Source: an uncultured Oscillospiraceae bacterium (lineage in GTDB: Bacteria > Bacillota > Clostridia > Oscillospirales > Ruminococcaceae). Taken from it: 64,000 nt of DNA. Location of the stretch: NCBI GenBank assembly GCA_910588145.1, contig CAJUPO010000001.1, positions 173,652 to 237,651 of the forward strand, in the 5' to 3' direction. Within the stretch, counting starts at the first letter, position 1; each line of letters opens with the position of its first letter. The notes beneath the pieces were generated by a model. That model had not been told where the DNA came from, made no database searches, and saw only the letters and a program-made list of their open reading frames with translations. The position numbers and the translations under genes are program-made. Shown piece after piece: positions 59,667-64,000 of the stretch.

Positions 59667-61037
59667 ATGATACATAAATATAAGCTTAACGGCTATAACA
59701 TAGTTCTTGACACAAACAGCGGAGGCGTTCATGTTGTTGATGATATAACTTATGATCTGCTTGATAATGTAAAACCTCCTTTTGACAGCGAATGTCCGCA
59801 GAAGGTCATTGACAAACTTTCCATTTTTTATCCGGTTGAGAATATTGTATCCTGCTATAATGAAATTGTTGAGCTTTATAATGATAAAATCCTTTTTTCT
59901 GAGGACGATTATGAGCGTTTTGCAAAATACTCAGTTGCTTCTCCGGTAAAGGCTATGTGCCTTAATATTGCTCATGACTGCAATCTCAGATGCAAATACT
60001 GCTTTGCTTCAACGGGTGATTTCGGAACCGGAAGAAAGATGATGACGTTTGAAACAGGCAGAAGAGCTATTGATTTTCTTATTGAAAAATCTGAAGGCAG
60101 AGAAAATCTTGAACTTGATTTCTTTGGCGGCGAACCGCTTATGAATTTTGATACTGTAAAGCAGATTGTGGAATATGCAAGATCCCGTGAAAAGGAATGC
60201 GGTAAGCGTTTCAGGTTTACTATAACAACAAATGGACTGCTGCTTGACGATGACAAGATTGACTTTATAAATAAAGAAATGTCCAATGTTGTTCTTTCCA
60301 TTGACGGAAGAAAAGAAACTAATGACAATGTAAGAATTCGTGTTGACGGAAGCGGATGCTATGACAGTATTCTTCCAAAGTTTAAGAAGCTTGTTGAACA
60401 AAGAGGCGACAAGGAGTACTATGTTAGGGGAACATTTACAAAGTATAATATAGACTTCTCTGAAGACGTTTTCAGTCTTTATAATGAGGGGTTTGATCAG
60501 ATTTCAGTAGAACCTGTTGTATGCGGTTCTGAGAATCCATATGCGCTCACTGAAAAAGAGCTTTCTGAAATATTCAAAGAGTATGAAAGACTTGCAGAAA
60601 GAATCCTTGAAAACGAAGAAAAGGGAGAGAAGTTTAATTTCTTCCACTTTATGCTTGATCTGGATCAGGGACCTTGTGCAATTAAGCGTTTAAGGGGATG
60701 TGGCTGCGGAAACGAATACGTTGCAGTTACTCCGGACGGAGATATTTTCCCTTGCCATCAGTTTGTCGGAATTGACGAATTTAAGATGGGCAATCTTTAT
60801 GAAGGTACATTTAATCAGGATATGAAATCTGATTTTGCGGCTGCTCATGTATATACAAAGCCTGAATGCCGTGAATGCTGGGCTAAATTTTATTGCAGCG
60901 GCGGCTGTAATGCAAATAACTATATGTATGCCGGTGATGTTCATAATGCTCATAGGTTTTCATGCCAGATTGAAAAGAAAAGGCTTGAATGCGCTATTAT
61001 GCTTAAGGCAGCAAGACTTGACAGGGATTTACAATAA
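59667..61037 (+). CDS. scfB: radical SAM SCIFF maturase
   Basis: The protein has 456 residues from the ATG at 59667 (AAGGGTGA upstream; ATG 59658 is the alternative). The N-terminal ~90 residues form a precursor-binding RRE-like domain (HKYKLNGYNIVLDTNSGGVH). The radical SAM CxxxCxxC is in DCNLRCKYCFASTG, with a following FFGGEPLMNFD. The C-terminal SPASM region has GCGCGNEYVAVTPDGDIFPC and CRECWAKFYCSGGCNANN, binding two auxiliary [4Fe-4S] clusters. It makes the thioether links in ScfA using S-adenosylmethionine and low-potential electrons. Confidence 0.96.
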   Translation: MIHKYKLNGYNIVLDTNSGGVHVVDDITYDLLDNVKPPFDSECPQKVIDKLSIFYPVENIVSCYNEIVELYNDKILFSEDDYERFAKYSVASPVKAMCLNIAHDCNLRCKYCFASTGDFGTGRKMMTFETGRRAIDFLIEKSEGRENLELDFFGGEPLMNFDTVKQIVEYARSREKECGKRFRFTITTNGLLLDDDKIDFINKEMSNVVLSIDGRKETNDNVRIRVDGSGCYDSILPKFKKLVEQRGDKEYYVRGTFTKYNIDFSEDVFSLYNEGFDQISVEPVVCGSENPYALTEKELSEIFKEYERLAERILENEEKGEKFNFFHFMLDLDQGPCAIKRLRGCGCGNEYVAVTPDGDIFPCHQFVGIDEFKMGNLYEGTFNQDMKSDFAAAHVYTKPECRECWAKFYCSGGCNANNYMYAGDVHNAHRFSCQIEKKRLECAIMLKAARLDRDLQ

Positions 61038-61043
61038 TGATTT

Positions 61044-61123
61044 TAATAAGGTTTGCAGTGCTTAACTGCAAGCCTTATTTTATTAATTAAAAAATAAGAA
61101 AACACCGGCTAAGCCGGTGTTTT
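61044..61123. terminator. two consecutive terminators between scfB and pgm
   Basis: First hairpin AATAAGGTTTGCAGT/ACTGCAAGCCTTATT-type (61044-61083) ends scfB. Second, perfect ACACCGGC/GCCGGTGT-based stem (61098-61124) has A and T tracts on both sides and ends the convergent phosphoglucomutase gene. Confidence 0.88.
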
Positions 61124-61129
61124 CTGTTT

Positions 61130-62848
61130 TTAGCATCCAATTATATTTGTAAAATCTTCTTTAAGCTTAGTTTCAAGTTCAGCAGCTTCGTTGTGATCAA
61201 CTCCTGTTGTTGTGTAATAAGCTTTGATTTTAGGTTCTGTTCCTGAAGGACGGATAATAACGCTTGCATTATTTTCTAACCTAAATGCAAGAACATTTGA
61301 TTTAGGAAGATTAATTGTTTTAGTTTCTCCGGTTACAACATTTGTTGCCTCACTGCTTAGATAATCTTCAAAGGCAGTTAGATTAAGTCCGCCGATTGAG
61401 GACGGGTGGTTCTCTCTTAACTGGCTCATAATAGAATTCATTTTTTCCATTCCCACTGCGCCTTCAAATGTAAAACTCTGCTGAGAATGAACATACACGC
61501 CATAAGCTTTATACATATTTTCTCTTGCCTGGAGAAGTGAGATTCCCTTTGTTCTGTAAAATGCTGCCATTTCACAGATGAGCATTGACGCTATTACAGC
61601 GTCCTTATCACGGACATAAGTACCGGCAAGATAGCCGTAGCTTTCTTCAAAACCGAAAACGTAGCGGTTTTCTTCATTGTTCTTTTCAAGGATTGCAATC
61701 TGTTCTCCGATAAACTTAAATCCGGTAAGAACATCAATAAGCTCAACATTATATTTTTCAGCAATTTTTCTTACTATATCAGTAGTAACAATTGTCTTGA
61801 CTGCTACCGGCTTATCAGGCATGGTTCCAAGCCTTGTTCTTTCACTGCATATATATTCAAGAAGAAGTGCGCCGACTTCATTACCGGAAATCAGAACATA
61901 TTCACCGTTCTCATCCGGAACAGCTATTCCGACGCGGTCGCAGTCCGGATCAGTAGCAAGAAGCAGATCAGGCTTTACTTCATTGCAGAGCTTAAGACCA
62001 AGATCGAGAGCTTCACGAATTTCCGGATTAGGATACGGACAGGTAGTGAAGTTTCCGTCAGGATTTTCCTGTTCAGGAACAACAGTAACATTTTTTACGC
62101 CGATTTTATCGAGAATAGTTCTGACAGGCTTGTTTCCGGTACCGTTCAGCGGAGTGTAAACAATCTTAAGACCGCTGTCTGCAACGAGGTTTGTATTTAT
62201 TCCCTGTGCAAGAACATTTTTGTAATACTCATCAATGGTGTTCTGTTCAATGTATGAAATTTTTCCTTCCTTAAGACCTTCTTCAAATTCCATATACTTT
62301 ACGTCCTTGAATATATCAAGAGCATTGATTTTCTTAATAACCTTTTCAGCGGATTCAAGGTTAAGCTGACATCCGTCTTCTCCATAAGCCTTATATCCGT
62401 TATATTTAGATGGATTGTGGCTTGCAGTAATCATAACGCCGGCCTGACAACCGAGTTCGCGTACTGCAAATGAAAGAGCAGGGGTAGGCATAAGCTCAGT
62501 GTAAATATAAACCTTAATGCCGTTTGCGGCAAAAACGCCGGCAGTTGCTTTTGCGAAAACATCAGATTTTATTCTGCTGTCATATGAAACAGCAACGCTG
62601 GGATTTTCAAATGCTTCGTTTATATAATCTGCAAAGCCCTGGGTAGCACGTCTTACAGTGTAGATATTCATTCTGTTAGTGCCTGCGCCGATAACTCCTC
62701 TGAGACCGCCAGTTCCGAATTCAAGTTCACGGTAAAATCTGTCGCTGATTCCCTCAGAATCATTCTTTATTGCAGAAAGTTCGTTTGTAAGGTCGGAATC
62801 GTCTGTTGCATTGCTGCACCAAAGTGAGTAAAGTTCATTGATATTCAT
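61130..62848 (-). CDS. phosphoglucomutase/phosphomannomutase
   Basis: The protein has 572 residues. The catalytic phosphoserine is in ITASHNPSKYNGYKAYG, the magnesium site in ATDPDCDRVGIAV, the sugar-binding loop in GFEESYGYLAG and the phosphate site in IIRPSGTEPKIKAYY, all in the order and spacing of the alpha-D-phosphohexomutase family. Length and GFEES favour glucose-1-phosphate/glucose-6-phosphate exchange. Two adjacent ATGs exist; the second (62848) is seven bases from GGAG, as in the other copies of the leader element. In a cellulose degrader it channels glucose-1-phosphate from cello-oligosaccharide phosphorolysis. Confidence 0.95.
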   Translation of the reverse strand: MNINELYSLWCSNATDDSDLTNELSAIKNDSEGISDRFYRELEFGTGGLRGVIGAGTNRMNIYTVRRATQGFADYINEAFENPSVAVSYDSRIKSDVFAKATAGVFAANGIKVYIYTELMPTPALSFAVRELGCQAGVMITASHNPSKYNGYKAYGEDGCQLNLESAEKVIKKINALDIFKDVKYMEFEEGLKEGKISYIEQNTIDEYYKNVLAQGINTNLVADSGLKIVYTPLNGTGNKPVRTILDKIGVKNVTVVPEQENPDGNFTTCPYPNPEIREALDLGLKLCNEVKPDLLLATDPDCDRVGIAVPDENGEYVLISGNEVGALLLEYICSERTRLGTMPDKPVAVKTIVTTDIVRKIAEKYNVELIDVLTGFKFIGEQIAILEKNNEENRYVFGFEESYGYLAGTYVRDKDAVIASMLICEMAAFYRTKGISLLQARENMYKAYGVYVHSQQSFTFEGAVGMEKMNSIMSQLRENHPSSIGGLNLTAFEDYLSSEATNVVTGETKTINLPKSNVLAFRLENNASVIIRPSGTEPKIKAYYTTTGVDHNEAAELETKLKEDFTNIIGC

Positions 62849-62899
62849 CATTAATCTCCATTCTGCCGCATCACAGTACTGACTTTGGTTTCATGCGGC
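62849..62899 (-). promoter_or_regulatory. leader hairpin plus ribosome site (copy c of a recurring element)
   Basis: On the minus strand GCCGCAT (62899-62893) pairs perfectly with ATGCGGC (62871-62865) across a 21-nt loop, followed by AGAATGGAGATTA and the start codons of pgm. The arrangement equals that before the V-ATPase K and FNT genes. Confidence 0.65.
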
Positions 62900-63020
62900 C
62901 TGAACCTGTGTTATACAAAATGTAACACATAAAGACAGAATATATTCAGTCTGTGAAAATTAATACTTAAATTATTATAACATAAAATAAATAATTTGCA
63001 AATATTTTTATGGATTTTTT

Positions 63021-63776
63021 TTATGTTTTTTTTGAATGCTGCTTTATTTTTTCTTTTAACTCGCTGAACGGACTGTTAAATCTGGTAGAATGAGCATTAT
63101 GATGGGAGCGGATAAAGTCTTTTTTAAGCAGTCCTATTTTGGTCAAAGAACTTTTGTGTTCAGCAGACAGTTTTTTCAGACGGCTTTTAATGCTTTCAGA
63201 AGAATCTTTTTCATTGTGTAACTCAAGCTTCTGAGTAAGCTTATTTATTTCAGCCAAACGCTTTAGTATTGAATTGACGTCGGCGGCAGTCTTGAATGAA
63301 ATAACTGCATCAGCTAAAAAGACAGCAGTAAAAACAAATGCTGATATAATAAGTATAGTACCATTTAATTTATGAACCATATTGCTTATATGTGTATGTA
63401 CATTATAATTAACAAATAAAGTCATAAATCCCCACATAAGAGTTGCTTCAGCACATATTCGGCCTTTGATCTGATAATGGCAGTCGCTGTAATCCCAATA
63501 GCGTGTTTTGAAAATCACTTCTAATATGAATCCGGTGAAATATTCAAGTATTGTTGCGGAAATGGCACCGAATATAAATACTAAAGTAGGTTTTTCTAAT
63601 ACTGGTTTTGCTGCAAAAATCATAATAATTGCACCAAAACCATAAATAGGTATAACCGGACCTCTTAAAAAACCTCGGTTTATAAACTGCCGCTGCTCAA
63701 CAGAGTCAAGTGCTGTTTCAAAACACCATCCTAAAAATGAATATATAAGAAAGTAAATGATCCATTCATAAAACAT
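63021..63776 (-). CDS. CmpB-like putative ABC transporter membrane protein (DUF1113 type)
   Basis: The protein has 251 residues from the ATG at 63774-63776 (AAAGGAGA upstream; eight earlier codons lack a site). The first helices contain FLIYSFLGWCFETALDSV, QRQFINRGFLRGPVIPIYGFGA and LEYFTGFILEVIFKTRYWDY, the most conserved pieces of the ABC_trans_CmpB family. Four or five helices are followed by a charged cytoplasmic tail (AEINKLTQKLELHNEKDSSE; FIRSHHNAHSTRFNSPFSEL). Despite the name no ABC ATPase is adjacent and function is unknown. Single-gene unit. Confidence 0.85.
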   Translation of the reverse strand: MFYEWIIYFLIYSFLGWCFETALDSVEQRQFINRGFLRGPVIPIYGFGAIIMIFAAKPVLEKPTLVFIFGAISATILEYFTGFILEVIFKTRYWDYSDCHYQIKGRICAEATLMWGFMTLFVNYNVHTHISNMVHKLNGTILIISAFVFTAVFLADAVISFKTAADVNSILKRLAEINKLTQKLELHNEKDSSESIKSRLKKLSAEHKSSLTKIGLLKKDFIRSHHNAHSTRFNSPFSELKEKIKQHSKKT

Positions 63777-63933
63777 AATATTCTCCTTTGCGTTATACAA
63801 ATTATTATTGAAGAATTATAGTATAAAACTTTAGTGATGTCAATACAAAAATAACATTAAAAATACAAATTGTACATATTATCTGCAATATTGTACAGAT
63901 TTATGTTTAAAATGTCAAACTTGCAAAAACCAG

Positions 63934-63962
63934 TTGACAAAGGAGGAAAGAGGTGATATAAT
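63934..63962 (+). promoter_or_regulatory. consensus promoter reading out of the window
   Basis: TTGACA (63934-63939), 17-bp spacer, TATAAT (63957-63962). No ATG with a ribosome site follows in the last 38 bases, so a stable RNA or a long leader may lie beyond the edge. Two TTGTACA boxes (63870-63876 and 63891-63897) lie upstream, 21 bp apart. Confidence 0.75.
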
Positions 63963-64000
63963 AATAAAGCTGTCGAACGAGAGAGAGCGGAAGAGAAAAA

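Noticed and set aside
1..64000. CRISPR arrays, prophage genes and complete insertion sequences
   Set aside because: I saw no regularly spaced repeat array, no phage structural or integrase gene, and no full transposase; the only mobile trace is the 184-bp IS3-derived element.

Overview
The window is AT-rich, has low-GC Gram-positive style promoters and AGGAGG-type ribosome binding sites, and carries secreted dockerin-bearing cellulases and xylanases, a T-box trp operon, a V-type ATPase operon, a ferredoxin-dependent 2-oxoacid oxidoreductase and a SCIFF peptide locus. Together these point to an anaerobic, fibre-degrading Clostridia member, most like Ruminococcus (Oscillospirales). This is inferred from gene content only; no rRNA gene lies in the window.

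Layout. 1-6.97 kb: the end of an SGNH hydrolase, a secreted protein of unknown function, and an efflux locus (LxxG heptad-repeat exoprotein plus MMPL transporter) facing a divergent TetR gene across three palindromic operators. 7.1-9.65 kb: Hsp20, then a 47-codon AgrD-like cyclic-peptide precursor with a LytTR-like direct-repeat promoter and what looks like a decayed agrB, a lipid kinase gene and tRNA-Gln(CUG). 10-13.3 kb: a small dockerin protein, a GH9-CBM3-dockerin cellulase and a 184-bp IS3-derived deletion element. 13.3-20.4 kb: trpE-trpGD-trpC-trpF-trpB-trpA plus an 87-aa rider gene under a Trp T-box. 20.4-31.6 kb: VanZ-like gene, an ACT/UPF0210 pair and a nine-gene V-ATPase operon. 31.6-40.9 kb: two AraC regulators around a GH9-dockerin-GH16 enzyme and a CBM22-GH10-CBM22-dockerin-GH43-CBM6 enzyme. 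40.9-54.4 kb: glycosyltransferase, MetY, FNT channel, TspO, a MinD-like ATPase with a four-subunit KOR-type oxidoreductase, and gltBD behind a leader attenuator. 54.4-64 kb: a half-dockerin relic, Mn catalase, a LacI-fold/GGDEF sensor, a GHL10 lipoprotein, TIGR04086-scfA-scfB, phosphoglucomutase and a CmpB-like membrane protein.

How the parts fit. The dockerin enzymes would be exported and plugged into a cellulosome whose cohesin scaffold is elsewhere; the AraC genes are plausible local regulators. KOR and GltBD link reduced ferredoxin, 2-oxoacids and amino-nitrogen metabolism; trp is controlled by uncharged tRNA-Trp.

Most notable: (1) the apparently orphan AgrD-like signal gene with its own regulated promoter and a decayed partner; (2) a recurring leader element, a GCCGC/GCGGC hairpin joined to AGAATGGAGA and the start codon, in front of four unrelated genes (V-ATPase K, FNT, pgm, and the LxxG exoprotein in variant form); (3) the SCIFF locus; (4) multi-catalytic dockerin enzymes with unusual domain order; (5) an IS3-derived miniature element and a dockerin relic.
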